Shown in pieces: positions 42,923 to 51,299 of a stretch of DNA of 64,000 nucleotides. The DNA is taken from contig JAFPWG010000012.1 in assembly GCA_017395045.1 (NCBI GenBank), positions 1 to 64,000 on the forward strand, given 5' to 3'. The notes beneath the pieces were generated by a model. It was not told the DNA's origin. It was given only the letters and a program-made list of their open reading frames with translations, and did not search any database. The number at the start of each line of letters is the position of its first letter. The first letter of the stretch is position 1. Made by a program: the position numbers and the translations under genes. Origin of the DNA: Bacteroidales bacterium. GTDB taxonomy: Bacteria; Bacteroidota; Bacteroidia; Bacteroidales; UBA932.

Positions 42923-44641
42923 TTATCTCTGTTCGAGCGCTTGAACCATTTCGTTGAACCGGGCGTCGTTGTGGTCCACACCCAGTCGGGCCTCCAGGAC
43001 GTTCATCACGTAATCGCCGGTCTTTTCGCACTCGCTCACAAGGTCCATGAACACCGTGCCGGCTTCGTAGGTATACACGTGGTTGTCCACGTCGGTGATG
43101 TTGCGCTGGCGAAGGGTGTCGCGGAGCGCGTTGATCTGCTTCTCGATCTCGATGGACTCGGACATGTGGAAATCTTCCCGGCGGTTCGCCAGGGCCTCGT
43201 TCATCCGGGTCATCGCCTCTTCCAGGAGATGCGTCATCTCGGTGCCGGATTCCAACTGCTCGGCCGTGAACACGACCTTGTTCTCCCGGCCACGGCGGAG
43301 GATCCTGGCCAGGTTGTAGAAGCTGTCGCCCACGGACTCCAGTTCGCCGATCTGCCGCAGCATGGACCGGATCTTGTCCTTGGTCTCATCGGACAGGTGG
43401 GCGTCGCTCACCTGGTTCAGGTACTGCGCAATCTCGTTCTCCATGCGGTCGCTGAGATCCTCATATTTCTTGATGCGGTCGAAGGTCTTCTGGAACGTCT
43501 CGTCATCTTCCGTATGGTACAGCTGCTTGAGCAGGCCGAACATCCGGAGCAGGCGCTCGCCGAAGGTGACGATTTCCTTCTGGGCCTGGAACACGGACAA
43601 TTCCGGAGTCTTCATGATACCACCGGGGATGTACTTGAGGCGGAATTCCTCATCCTCTTCCACCTTCTTGGGCTTGATGAGGAAGCACACGATTTTTTCG
43701 ATCTGGGGGATGAACCAGATGAGGACGGCCGTGTTGATCAGGTTGAAGCACGTGTGGAAGGTCGCCAGGGCGAAGGACAGCTGGGTGGGATTCTGCTCGG
43801 GGGCAGTGGGGTCCAGCCCCACGATGCTGCACACCATCCGCACGAACGGGAAGAAGAAGATGAGTACCCAGATGACGCCGAACACGTTGAACAGCAAGTG
43901 CGCCATGGCCGTGCGGCGCGCCTGGGTATTGGCATTGAGGGCCGCCAGGTTGGCCGTGACGGTGGTACCGATATTCTCACCCATGACCAGCGCGATACCC
44001 TGGAAGATCGTGATGGCGCCGGTGGAGCACAGCACCATCGTGATGGCCATCAGGGCCGCGGAGCTCTGCACCATGGCCGTCAGGACCGTACCGATGAGCA
44101 GGAACAGCAGGATGGTGCCGTAATTGGTCTTGAAACTGGCGAAGAAGTTCACCACGGCCGGCTTGCTGGCCAGGTCCATCTCCACGCCCGTCTGCTTCAG
44201 CATTCCCAGCGCGAACAGCAGGAAGGAAAGGCCGAAGAGGAAGTCGCCCACATACCGGTGCTTGCCCGTCTGAATCAGCACGATGCCGATGAGGAAGGCC
44301 GGCCATACAAGGTTCGTTATGTTGAAGGAGAAACCCGCGGACATGATCCACGCACTCATGGTCGTACCGATGTTCGCACCCATGATCACCGAAATGGCCT
44401 GTGCCAGGGTGAGCAGGGCGGCGTTCACGAAGGAGACCGTCATCACGGTGGTAGCGGCGGAAGACTGGACGGCGACGGTGACCAGCGCTCCGGTGGCAAC
44501 GCCGGAAAAACGGTTGGTGGTCATGGCACCCAGGAGGTGGCGCAGCTGTGGTCCGGCCATCTTCTGCAGCGCTTCGCTCATGACCTTCATGCCGTAAATC
44601 AGGAGAGCGATGGAGCCGAGAAGTTTCAAGACGATTAACAT
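42923..44641 (-). CDS. Na+/phosphate cotransporter with PhoU-like C-terminal domain
   Basis: 572 residues. The membrane part has the duplicated signature of the NptA/PF02690 family: VQSSAATTVMT with GANIGTT in the first half, and VQSSAALMAIT with GENIGTTVT in the second. About eight hydrophobic segments extend to residue 320. The C-terminal 200 residues are helical, with PhoU-like spacing of charged and hydrophobic residues (VTFGERLLRMFGLLKQL; IGELESVGDSFYNLAR). It takes up phosphate, or a similar anion, using sodium. It is a single gene, divergent from the His/Cys-rich protein, with a promoter overlapping the short gap. Confidence 0.93.
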   Translation of the reverse strand: MLIVLKLLGSIALLIYGMKVMSEALQKMAGPQLRHLLGAMTTNRFSGVATGALVTVAVQSSAATTVMTVSFVNAALLTLAQAISVIMGANIGTTMSAWIMSAGFSFNITNLVWPAFLIGIVLIQTGKHRYVGDFLFGLSFLLFALGMLKQTGVEMDLASKPAVVNFFASFKTNYGTILLFLLIGTVLTAMVQSSAALMAITMVLCSTGAITIFQGIALVMGENIGTTVTANLAALNANTQARRTAMAHLLFNVFGVIWVLIFFFPFVRMVCSIVGLDPTAPEQNPTQLSFALATFHTCFNLINTAVLIWFIPQIEKIVCFLIKPKKVEEDEEFRLKYIPGGIMKTPELSVFQAQKEIVTFGERLLRMFGLLKQLYHTEDDETFQKTFDRIKKYEDLSDRMENEIAQYLNQVSDAHLSDETKDKIRSMLRQIGELESVGDSFYNLARILRRGRENKVVFTAEQLESGTEMTHLLEEAMTRMNEALANRREDFHMSESIEIEKQINALRDTLRQRNITDVDNHVYTYEAGTVFMDLVSECEKTGDYVMNVLEARLGVDHNDARFNEMVQALEQR

Positions 44642-44661
44642 AGCGACAAGGGATTAATGTA

Positions 44662-44669
44662 CAAAGTTA
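44662..44669 (-). promoter_or_regulatory. -7 box of the Na+/phosphate cotransporter gene
   Basis: On the minus strand the sequence reads TAACTTTG, matching TAnnTTTG, 20 bases before the ATG at 44641. It lies back to back with the promoter at 44683-44690. Confidence 0.6.
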
Positions 44670-44682
44670 AGAAAAGTTTTTG

Positions 44683-44690
44683 TAGCTTTG
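44683..44690 (+). promoter_or_regulatory. -7 box of the His/Cys-rich small protein gene
   Basis: TAGCTTTG fits TAnnTTTG and ends nine bases before the ATG at 44700, implying a leader of about five bases or fewer. Confidence 0.55.
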
Positions 44691-44699
44691 CCCCCGGAT

Positions 44700-45053
44700 A
44701 TGAAAAGAATGGAACGCAAACGCGCGGCAATCGCCGCCCTGCTGCTGTCGATCGTCCTGCCGATCGTCCTCATCGCGCCGTTCCATCACCACGGGACCGA
44801 AAAGGCAATCGCCTCAGATTGCGATTATTGCACGCATCAACAGCCCCATTCAGGGCATCTCGCCTCGTCCGGACAGCTGGACAAGTGTCTGGTATGCCAA
44901 TTCCTGAGCATTCCCTATCTGCCGGAAAAGAGCACCTCGGTCGCATTCGTCCCGGAAGCTAAGGCTTCGGTCTCCAGTCAGCCGGCGGAAGCCGGCTTCG
45001 CCGCACCCGTACGGCTTCTTCCCTCCCGAGCCCCGCCTGTTTCAGTTTGTTGA
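44700..45053 (+). CDS. His/Cys-rich small exported protein, probable metal-binding partner of the TonB receptor
   Basis: 117 residues from the ATG at 44700. A TTG at 44688 lies within the promoter and was rejected. A hydrophobic segment (AAIAALLLSIVLPIVLIAPF) serves as a signal or anchor and is followed by HHHGTE, CDYC, two further His and CLVCQFL, giving four Cys and at least four His in 60 residues. This pattern resembles short DUF2946-like proteins found beside metal TonB receptors. The C-terminal third is Ala/Pro-rich and disordered-looking, ending in Cys. A role in Zn or Cu handling is inferred. The receptor gene follows after 70 bases with a terminator-like hairpin between. Confidence 0.72.
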   Translation: MKRMERKRAAIAALLLSIVLPIVLIAPFHHHGTEKAIASDCDYCTHQQPHSGHLASSGQLDKCLVCQFLSIPYLPEKSTSVAFVPEAKASVSSQPAEAGFAAPVRLLPSRAPPVSVC

Positions 45054-45072
45054 CGGGATTTCCCGTCTTTTT
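45052..45072 (+). terminator. Hairpin with T-tract between the small metal-binding protein and the TonB receptor
   Basis: GACGGGA (45052-45058) pairs with TCCCGTC (45061-45067), followed by TTTTT. A second small hairpin, CCTGC/GCAGG, comes just after. It could terminate the upstream transcript or act as an attenuator ahead of the receptor gene. Confidence 0.55.
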
Positions 45073-45123
45073 GGGTATCCTGCATCCCGCAGGAGGGTTA
45101 TTCATATAAACAACTGAAACACA

Positions 45124-47175
45124 ATGAAAAAGACAATACTTTCATTGTCATTGCTGTGCGTATGCGCAGCGGTGACAGCACAATCCATCAACGATACGAC
45201 CGACATCTTTCACCAGCACCTGCATCTGAATGCGCTGGTGGTGACCGGCCTCACCGGCGACGTGCACCTCAACGAGGTGCCGGCCCCGGTATCGGTCATC
45301 CAGCCCGCAGACCTGCAGGGGCGGGCATCCACCAATATCATCGGCGCCATCGCGCGGGAACCCGGCGTGGCGCAGATCACCACGGGCGGGGCTATCTCCA
45401 AGCCCGTCATCCGCGGCCTGGGGTACAACCGCGTGGTCGTCGTGAACGACGGCATCCGCCAGGAGGGCCAGCAGTGGGGCGACGAGCACGGCATCGAGAT
45501 CGACGGCGCCGGCATCCACTCCGTGGAAATCCTCAAAGGCCCGGCCTCGCTGATGTACGGGTCCGACGCCATGGCCGGTGTACTGATCTTCCACCCGGCA
45601 CCCGTCGCTGCCCTCGGAACGGTCCGGGGGAGCGTATCCACTGAATATCAATCCAATAACGGCCTATTTGACTATTCCCTGAACGCGGCCGGCAACCAGA
45701 ACGGCCTTGTGTGGGACGTCCGTTTTTCCGACAAATATGCCCATGCCTACCGCAACAGCGCCGACGGCTGGGTGCCGAATTCCGGCTTCGCCGAACGGGG
45801 CGTTTCAGGGATGATGGGCCTCAACCGCAGATGGGGCTATTCCCGCCTCAAACTCAGTTACTACCACCTCACGCCCGGCATCGTGGAAGGGGAACGCGAC
45901 CCGGAAACCGGCGAACTGGAAGGCGATGCCATCGGCTACAAACCGGACCTCCCTTTCCAGCAGATTTACCATTACAAGGCCGTGCTGGACAATACCTTCC
46001 GCCTCGGTGACGGCCGATTGAAGACGCTTCTAGGCTGGCAGCAGAACCGTCGGCAGGAGTTCGAAGAATCCCCCGACGAGTACGGTCTGTTCTTCCTCCT
46101 GAACACCCTGAACTATGACATCAAGTATCAGCGGGATGCCACCGCCGGTTGGAAATATGCCGTGGGCGTGAATGGAATGTACCAGGATTCCGAAAACAAG
46201 GGCGACGAGTACCTGATTCCCGACTACCGGCTTTTCGACGCCGGCCTCTTCGCCACGGCCTCCCGGCAATGGGGCGCCTGGTCCCTTTCCGGCGGCCTCC
46301 GCGGCGACGTGCGCCGCCTGCACAGCTTCGCCCTCGAAGACCGTTTCGTGGATTTCAAACGCACTTTCCCCGGCCTGACCGGCAGCCTGGGCGCCGTCCG
46401 CTCCTTCGGGGACAACGTCCACCTCAGGGCGAACGTTTCCCGCGGCTTCCGCGCCCCGAACCTGAGTGAACTGGCCTCCAACGGAGAGCATGAGGGGACC
46501 CTCCGGTACGAAGTCGGAAACCGCGACCTGAAGCCGGAATACAGCCTGCAGGGCGACCTGGGCCTGGATTTCTCCACCAAGTATGTCTCCGGACAGCTGG
46601 CCCTGTTCGCCAACCGGATCGACAATTACATCTTCCTGACGAAGACGGCCGAGGGCGAGCCGCCGGTGTACACCTACACCAGCGGAAACGCCCGCCTGCT
46701 GGGCCTGGAGGCGGAACTGGACTTCCACCCCGTCCACAGCCTGCACCTCGGCGGGACCTTCTCCCTGGTCAACGGAAAGCAAATCGGCGGAGATTGGCTG
46801 CCCATGATTCCGGCCCCGCGCCTTCTCACGGAATGCAAGCATGAGTTCTCCCACGGAGGAAAGCTGCTGAACAACGCTTTCGTCGCCATCGAACTGGACT
46901 GGAACTTCCGGCAGGATCACTTTTACGGCGTGGACGGGACGGAAACAGCCACCCCGTCCTATGCGCTCCTGAACATGAGTGCAGGAACGGACATCGTCAT
47001 CAGGGGAAAGAAGCGCGCGAGCCTGTATTTCCTGGCCGACAACATCACCGACTGCGCCTGGCAGAGCCATCTGAGCCGGCTGAAATACGCCGACCTGAAC
47101 CCTGTTACCGGACGCCAGGGCGTATTCAACATGGGTCGGAACTTTACGGTCAAACTGGTCGTGCCGATCGGCTAG
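45124..47175 (+). CDS. TonB-dependent receptor, likely for metal ion or metal complex
   Basis: 683 residues with signal ILSLSLLCVCAAVTAQ. There is no carboxypeptidase-like domain. A His-containing stretch (DIFHQHLHLNALVV) leads into a plug with PAPVSVIQPADLQGR, REPGVAQITTGG, VIRGLGYNRVVVVNDGIRQEGQQWGDEHG and SVEILKGPASLMYGSDAMAG. The barrel has the classic NVSRGFRAPNLSELASNGEHEGT block and ends in LVVPIG. The size and the plug resemble the copper/zinc receptor class rather than SusC. With the His/Cys-rich protein upstream, uptake of zinc or copper is the best guess. The terminal residue is Gly, not the usual Phe. Confidence 0.88.
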   Translation: MKKTILSLSLLCVCAAVTAQSINDTTDIFHQHLHLNALVVTGLTGDVHLNEVPAPVSVIQPADLQGRASTNIIGAIAREPGVAQITTGGAISKPVIRGLGYNRVVVVNDGIRQEGQQWGDEHGIEIDGAGIHSVEILKGPASLMYGSDAMAGVLIFHPAPVAALGTVRGSVSTEYQSNNGLFDYSLNAAGNQNGLVWDVRFSDKYAHAYRNSADGWVPNSGFAERGVSGMMGLNRRWGYSRLKLSYYHLTPGIVEGERDPETGELEGDAIGYKPDLPFQQIYHYKAVLDNTFRLGDGRLKTLLGWQQNRRQEFEESPDEYGLFFLLNTLNYDIKYQRDATAGWKYAVGVNGMYQDSENKGDEYLIPDYRLFDAGLFATASRQWGAWSLSGGLRGDVRRLHSFALEDRFVDFKRTFPGLTGSLGAVRSFGDNVHLRANVSRGFRAPNLSELASNGEHEGTLRYEVGNRDLKPEYSLQGDLGLDFSTKYVSGQLALFANRIDNYIFLTKTAEGEPPVYTYTSGNARLLGLEAELDFHPVHSLHLGGTFSLVNGKQIGGDWLPMIPAPRLLTECKHEFSHGGKLLNNAFVAIELDWNFRQDHFYGVDGTETATPSYALLNMSAGTDIVIRGKKRASLYFLADNITDCAWQSHLSRLKYADLNPVTGRQGVFNMGRNFTVKLVVPIG

Positions 47176-47257
47176 GACCGCTTACTCAGAACGTATGGTA
47201 GCCGGATTCCAAAGCATCACGCTACAGTAATCCAGTCCAGAACCATTCCTTTCAATG

Positions 47258-47293
47258 AAGAAGCCGGCATCATCACATCAGAGTCGGCTTCTT
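47258..47293 (+). terminator. Probable terminator after the TonB receptor gene
   Basis: Arms AAGAAGCCG (47258-47266) and CGGCTTCTT (47285-47293) pair over 9 bp with an 18-base loop and are followed by TGTTT. The loop is long, so the assignment is moderate. Confidence 0.5.
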
Positions 47294-47296
47294 TGT

Positions 47297-47767
47297 TTAC
47301 CTTAACGGAAGTCCCACGGACGTCTTGACCGGGTTCATGACGAAGGAGCTTTGGATGGAGCCCAAGCTCTTGATGGTTCCCAGGACATTGATACAGAACT
47401 CGTTGTAGTATTGCATGTCGGGTGCGTAGATCTTCAGCAGGTAATCGTATTCCCCGGAGATGTTGTAGCACTCGGCCACTTCGGGGATGTTCTTCACCTT
47501 CGCCACGAAGTCGTTGGCAATCTCCTTTCCCATCCGGCGCAGCTTTACGCTGCAGAACACGATGAAGCCCTGTCCGAGTTTGCTCGCGTTCAATACGGTC
47601 GTGTAGCGTTCGATCACGCCGGACGCTTCCATCCGGCGGATACGGTCAAAGACCGGCGTGGGCGACAGATGCACCTTCTGGGATAGTTCCCGGACGGTAA
47701 TCCGGCCGTTTTCCTGCAGGATCTTCAGGATCTGGAGATCGGTCTTGTCCAAGGGTGTGTTTTCCAT
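47297..47767 (-). CDS. Lrp/AsnC-family transcriptional regulator
   Basis: 156 residues. The N-terminal winged helix (LDKTDLQILKILQENGRITVRELSQ, then SPTPVFDRIRRMEASGVIERY) is typical of Lrp/AsnC. The C-terminal RAM ligand domain includes VPEVAECYNISGEYDYLLKIYA-type sequence with the G-x-Y-D motif. It likely senses an amino acid. It is divergent from the O-acetylhomoserine sulfhydrylase-type gene across 164 bases that hold an imperfect palindrome, so regulation of sulfur amino acid metabolism is plausible but inferred. Confidence 0.93.
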   Translation of the reverse strand: MENTPLDKTDLQILKILQENGRITVRELSQKVHLSPTPVFDRIRRMEASGVIERYTTVLNASKLGQGFIVFCSVKLRRMGKEIANDFVAKVKNIPEVAECYNISGEYDYLLKIYAPDMQYYNEFCINVLGTIKSLGSIQSSFVMNPVKTSVGLPLR

Positions 47768-47841
47768 AAGCGAGGATTCCTCCGTTCAAGGGCGCCGGAA
47801 GCACCCGAAAAATTGTTATTCTCTTTTAACGTGTGTAAAAT

Positions 47842-47902
47842 TAGAGGTTTCCTCCGAAATTTCCAATTTTCTTGTTTGAAAAAACCGCGCACCGTACCTT
47901 TG
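47842..47902 (+). promoter_or_regulatory. Promoter and possible Lrp operator of the sulfhydrylase-type gene
   Basis: TACCTTTG (47895-47902) fits TAnnTTTG, with CTTG (47871-47874) 20 bases upstream. Just before it, around 47840-47868, the outer arms AATTAGA and TCCAATT form an imperfect palindrome with AT-rich centre, a plausible Lrp-type site. Confidence 0.5.
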
Positions 47903-47931
47903 CAAACAGAGAAAACAAACAAAAGAAAAAT

Positions 47932-49218
47932 ATGAGCACCCACAAACTCCACTTCGAAACCCTGCAGCTTCACGTAGGCCAGGAACAGGCCGATCCCGCA
48001 TCCGACGCCCGGGCCGTTCCCATTTACCAGACTTCATCCTACGTCTTCCATAACTCCGCGCATGCGGCCGCCCGCTTCGGCCTGGCCGACCCCGGCAACA
48101 TTTATAGCCGCCTGACCAACACCACGCAGGACGTCCTGGAGCGCCGCATCGCCGCCCTGGAAGGGGGCGTAGGCGCGCTGGCCGTGGCTTCCGGCGCGGC
48201 GGCGATCACCTATTCCATCCTGAACATCACCCGCGCGGGAGACCACATCGTCGCGGCCAAGACCATCTACGGCGGCACGTATGACCTGCTGCAGCACACG
48301 CTGGTACCTTATGGGATCTCCACCACCTTCGTGGACCCGTCCGACACGCGGAATTTCGAAAACGCCATCCGCCCGGAGACCAAGGCTCTCTTCATCGAGA
48401 CCTTCGGCAACCCGAACGGCAATGTCATCGACGTGGATGCCGTAGCGGCCATCGCCCACGCCCACCGGATCCCCCTCATCATCGACAATACCTTCGCGAC
48501 GCCCTTCCTGTTCCGTCCCATCGAGCACGGGGCTGATATCGTCGTCCACTCCGCCACCAAGTTCATCGGCGGCCACGGCACGACCATCGGCGGCGTCATC
48601 ATCGACAGCGGGAACTTCGACTGGAAGGCCTCCGGCAAGTTCCCGCAGTTCACGGAGCCCGAGGCCAGCTATCACGGGATTGTCTTTGCCGATGCCTGCG
48701 GCTCCGCGGCCTACATCGTCCGCGCCCGGGCGACCCTCCTCCGGGATATCGGCGCCACGCTCTCCCCGGTCAGTTGCTTCATCTTCCTGCAGGGCTTGGA
48801 GACGCTGTCCCTACGCGTGGAGCGCCACGTGTACAATGCATTGAAAGTCGTGGATTTCCTGTCCGGACATCCGAAGGTGGCCAAGGTGAACCATCCTTCC
48901 CTGGAGAACCACCCGGACCATGCCTTGTACCAGCGATATTTCCCGAACGGAGGAGGCTCCATCTTCACCTTCGAGATCAAGGGCGGCCAGGCCGAAGCCT
49001 TCAAGTTCATCGATTCCCTGGAAATCTTCTCGCTGCTGGCGAACGTGGCCGACGTCAAGTCCCTCGTCATCCACCCGGCGACGACGACGCATTCCCAGCT
49101 CACCGAAGCGGAACTCACGGACCAGGGCATCTACCAGAGCACCGTCCGCCTCTCCATCGGCACCGAGCACGTGGACGACCTCATCGCCGACCTCGCGCAG
49201 GCGCTGGAACGGATTTAA
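47932..49218 (+). CDS. metY: O-acetylhomoserine sulfhydrylase-type Cys/Met PLP enzyme
   Basis: 428 residues from the ATG at 47932 (MSTHKLHFETLQLHVGQ). A longer in-frame start at 47872 lies upstream of the -7 box and was rejected. The Cys/Met-metabolism PLP fold is clear: VPIYQTSSYVF, LEGGVGALAVASGAAAI, NPNGNVIDVDAVA, IDNTFATPFL, and HSATKFIGGHGTTIGG with the PLP lysine. The length (about 430) and the EPEASYHG block favour O-acetylhomoserine (thiol)-lyase over cystathionine gamma-synthase. It makes homocysteine from O-acetylhomoserine and sulfide. It is a monocistronic gene convergent with the DUF389 gene. Confidence 0.88.
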   Translation: MSTHKLHFETLQLHVGQEQADPASDARAVPIYQTSSYVFHNSAHAAARFGLADPGNIYSRLTNTTQDVLERRIAALEGGVGALAVASGAAAITYSILNITRAGDHIVAAKTIYGGTYDLLQHTLVPYGISTTFVDPSDTRNFENAIRPETKALFIETFGNPNGNVIDVDAVAAIAHAHRIPLIIDNTFATPFLFRPIEHGADIVVHSATKFIGGHGTTIGGVIIDSGNFDWKASGKFPQFTEPEASYHGIVFADACGSAAYIVRARATLLRDIGATLSPVSCFIFLQGLETLSLRVERHVYNALKVVDFLSGHPKVAKVNHPSLENHPDHALYQRYFPNGGGSIFTFEIKGGQAEAFKFIDSLEIFSLLANVADVKSLVIHPATTTHSQLTEAELTDQGIYQSTVRLSIGTEHVDDLIADLAQALERI

Positions 49219-49224
49219 GCCGGA

Positions 49225-50391
49225 TTAATGTTTCTCTTCGGGAAGGATCGGGACATTCGGGTCCACGACCAGGGATTCCACCAGGCGGGACAGGGAGTCG
49301 ATGCGTGACTGAAGGTAGTTGAGCTGCGCCTCCTTCTCGGCCATGTCGCGGTCGGTCTTGTCATAGATTTCACGGACCATCTCGTTCATCTCCTCGCCGG
49401 TCATACCCAGCGAATGTTCCTTGACAATCAGCTGGTTATCCTTGATCTTGTGGCTCCTTGCCGACGCATAGAGGGAGGTCTGGGCCTCGAAGGACAACGG
49501 CTCGCCGGTCAGGAAAAGCTCCACCTTCCGGCCGTGGTCCTTGTAGATCCGATAATCGTAGATGTAGGACCTGGAAACCAGCTTGTTCTCGGTGACGAAG
49601 GCCTGGACTTTCTGCTCGAAACTATTGTCCCGGACCAAGCCGATGAACGAAATCACGCTGGGGATGATGACGATGGTGATCAGGGTGGTCATCAGGTGGC
49701 GCCGACGGGAGGCCCGCTTCGGATCAAGGCCCGTTACGGTCCTGAACCTCAAGTATTTGACCATCAGATAGGTGGCCAGGATGATGAAGACGCTGTTGAT
49801 GATGAACAGGTACATCGCCCCCAGGAAATAGTGCATGTTCAGGCATGACAGTCCGTAGCCGGCGGTGCACAGCGGCGGCATGAGGGCCGTGGCGATGGCG
49901 ACACCCGCGATGACGGTTCCCCGCTCCTTCCGGCTGTTCTCCAGGATGCCCGCAAAGCCGCCGAAAAGGGCGATCAGGACATCGTAAACCGTCGGACTGG
50001 TACGCGCTTCCAGCTCCGTGGGGTTCGTCAGGTCCAGCGGTGACAGCAGGAAAAACAGCGTCGAGGCAATCAACGAGATGGCCACCATCACCAACAGGTT
50101 CTTGAAGGCCAGCTTGAGCAGGTCCAGGTCGTTCGTACCGATGGCGAGACCTACCCCGATAATCGGTCCCATGAGCGGCGAGATGAGCATCGCGCCGATG
50201 ATGACCGCCGTGGAGTTCACGTTCAGGCCCACCGAAGCGATGATGATGGAGAACGCGAGAATCCAGACGTTGGGCCCCCGGAACCAGATGGAACTCTTGA
50301 TGCGCTGGGCCGCATCGTCCGTGTCGATATGGTCGTAGATATTGGCGTAATAGCGGATCGTCCGCCGGATATAGTCCTTTTCGAGTTTCAT
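49225..50391 (-). CDS. DUF389-family multi-pass membrane protein
   Basis: 388 residues from the ATG at 50391 (MKLEKDYIRRTIRYY). An upstream in-frame start at 50493 runs through the promoter and was rejected. The hallmark region is IIIASVGLNVNSTAVIIGAMLISPLMGPIIGVGLAIG, followed by further TM segments with IALFGGFAGILE and GVAIATALMPPLCTAGYGL, six to eight in all. The C-terminal 130 residues are soluble with a coiled-coil-like tail (EIYDKTDRDMAEKEAQLNYLQ). The function of this family is not established. Confidence 0.9.
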   Translation of the reverse strand: MKLEKDYIRRTIRYYANIYDHIDTDDAAQRIKSSIWFRGPNVWILAFSIIIASVGLNVNSTAVIIGAMLISPLMGPIIGVGLAIGTNDLDLLKLAFKNLLVMVAISLIASTLFFLLSPLDLTNPTELEARTSPTVYDVLIALFGGFAGILENSRKERGTVIAGVAIATALMPPLCTAGYGLSCLNMHYFLGAMYLFIINSVFIILATYLMVKYLRFRTVTGLDPKRASRRRHLMTTLITIVIIPSVISFIGLVRDNSFEQKVQAFVTENKLVSRSYIYDYRIYKDHGRKVELFLTGEPLSFEAQTSLYASARSHKIKDNQLIVKEHSLGMTGEEMNEMVREIYDKTDRDMAEKEAQLNYLQSRIDSLSRLVESLVVDPNVPILPEEKH

Positions 50392-50407
50392 AACCTCCTC
50401 GTTTTCG

Positions 50408-50415
50408 CAAAGATA
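50408..50415 (-). promoter_or_regulatory. -7 box of the DUF389 gene
   Basis: The minus strand reads TATCTTTG, matching TAnnTTTG, 16 bases before the ATG at 50391. This supports the shorter start. Confidence 0.6.
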
Positions 50416-50468
50416 CGGTTCAGGGTGTAAAGATAGCCAATTATTTCGGAAGTCTCGGGAAGATTGGT

Positions 50469-50476
50469 TATCTTTG
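50469..50476 (+). promoter_or_regulatory. -7 box of the uracil phosphoribosyltransferase gene
   Basis: TATCTTTG fits TAnnTTTG. An in-frame ATG at 50478 sits only two bases after the box and so before the expected transcript start, which favours the ATG at 50508. Confidence 0.6.
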
Positions 50477-50507
50477 CATGACCAAACACACAAAACACTT
50501 TCCTTCT

Positions 50508-51137
50508 ATGAGCCAACTTCATGTTATCGACCACCCGATGATCCAGCACAAGCTGACGATCATGCGGGACAAACAGACCGGATCCAAGGATTTCCGCGAA
50601 CTCCTCCGGGAGATCGCCCTGCTGATGGGCTATGAGGTCACCCGCGACATTCCGCTCGAGGATGTCGACATCGAGACCCCCATCTGCCCGATGAAGGCGA
50701 AGAAGGTCTCCGGGCGCAAGCTCGCCATCGTCCCGATCCTGCGCGCCGGAATGGGTATGGTCGAAGGCCTGCACGAACTGGTTCCCGTCGCCAAGGTGGG
50801 CCACATCGGCCTGTACCGCAACGAGGAGACGCACCTGCCCGTCGTCTATTACTGCAAGCTTCCGGAAGATATCCAGGACCGCATGGTCATCGTGACCGAC
50901 CCGATGCTCGCCACCGGCGGCAGCGCCTGCGACGCCCTGTCCATGCTCAAGGAGCGCGGCTGCACGAGCATCCGCCTGATGTGCCTGGTGGGCGCGCCGG
51001 AAGGCATCGCCAAGGTGCAGGCCGAGCATCCGGACGTAGACATCTTTCTCGCCGCGGTGGACGACCACCTCAACGAGAACGCCTACATCGTCCCGGGCCT
51101 GGGCGATGCGGGTGACAGGATTTTCGGAACGAAATAG
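50508..51137 (+). CDS. upp: Uracil phosphoribosyltransferase
   Basis: 209 residues from the ATG at 50508 ([16 protein letters not shown]), the typical length and start of Upp. Family blocks are complete: [35 protein letters not shown], the PRPP-binding loop [12 protein letters not shown], and [15 protein letters not shown] at the C-terminus. It converts uracil and PRPP to UMP in pyrimidine salvage in the cytoplasm. It abuts the convergent 53-residue frame with no gap. Confidence 0.97.
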   Translation: MSQLHVIDHPMIQHKLTIMRDKQTGSKDFRELLREIALLMGYEVTRDIPLEDVDIETPICPMKAKKVSGRKLAIVPILRAGMGMVEGLHELVPVAKVGHIGLYRNEETHLPVVYYCKLPEDIQDRMVIVTDPMLATGGSACDALSMLKERGCTSIRLMCLVGAPEGIAKVQAEHPDVDIFLAAVDDHLNENAYIVPGLGDAGDRIFGTK

Positions 51138-51299
51138 CTACTTTTCAGGCTGCTCGGAAGCTTCCTCCTTGGCTTCCTCTTTCTGATCGGATTCCGTCTT
51201 GACCTCTTCGGGGTTGACGGGATCCGATTTTTTCACCGGGGTCTGCGGGTGCGGGATAATGATCACCTTGGACGGGTTCTTGGGCTCAATCGGTTTCAT
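51138..51299 (-). CDS. 53-residue peptide overlapping the end of the sulfatase-maturase gene
   Basis: A 54-codon frame begins MKPIEPKNPSKVIIIPHPQT and continues with a Pro- and Val-containing section and a strongly acidic, Lys/Glu-rich C-terminus (ESDQKEEAKEEASEQPEK). Its ATG lies 14 bases inside the 3' end of the radical-SAM gene on the same strand, so they are likely cotranscribed and coupled. It has no signal, Cys, Tyr or Gly-rich core that would support a modified-peptide precursor. It could be a small accessory protein or simply an untranslated tail. Function unknown. Confidence 0.5.
   Translation of the reverse strand: MKPIEPKNPSKVIIIPHPQTPVKKSDPVNPEEVKTESDQKEEAKEEASEQPEK

Noticed and set aside
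44657..44962. Alternative frame ORF in the region of the His/Cys-rich protein
   Set aside because: It lacks a signal, is Arg/Pro-rich and its start is in the promoter region; the 44700 frame has a signal and metal-binding motifs.
50478..50507. Earlier start for uracil phosphoribosyltransferase
   Set aside because: The ATG lies two bases after the -7 box, before the expected transcript start, and the extra residues are not in the family.
51138..51299. The 53-residue frame as a radical-SAM modified peptide precursor
   Set aside because: It has no Cys, Gly-Gly leader site or typical core, and the neighbouring radical-SAM enzyme has an obvious sulfatase partner.
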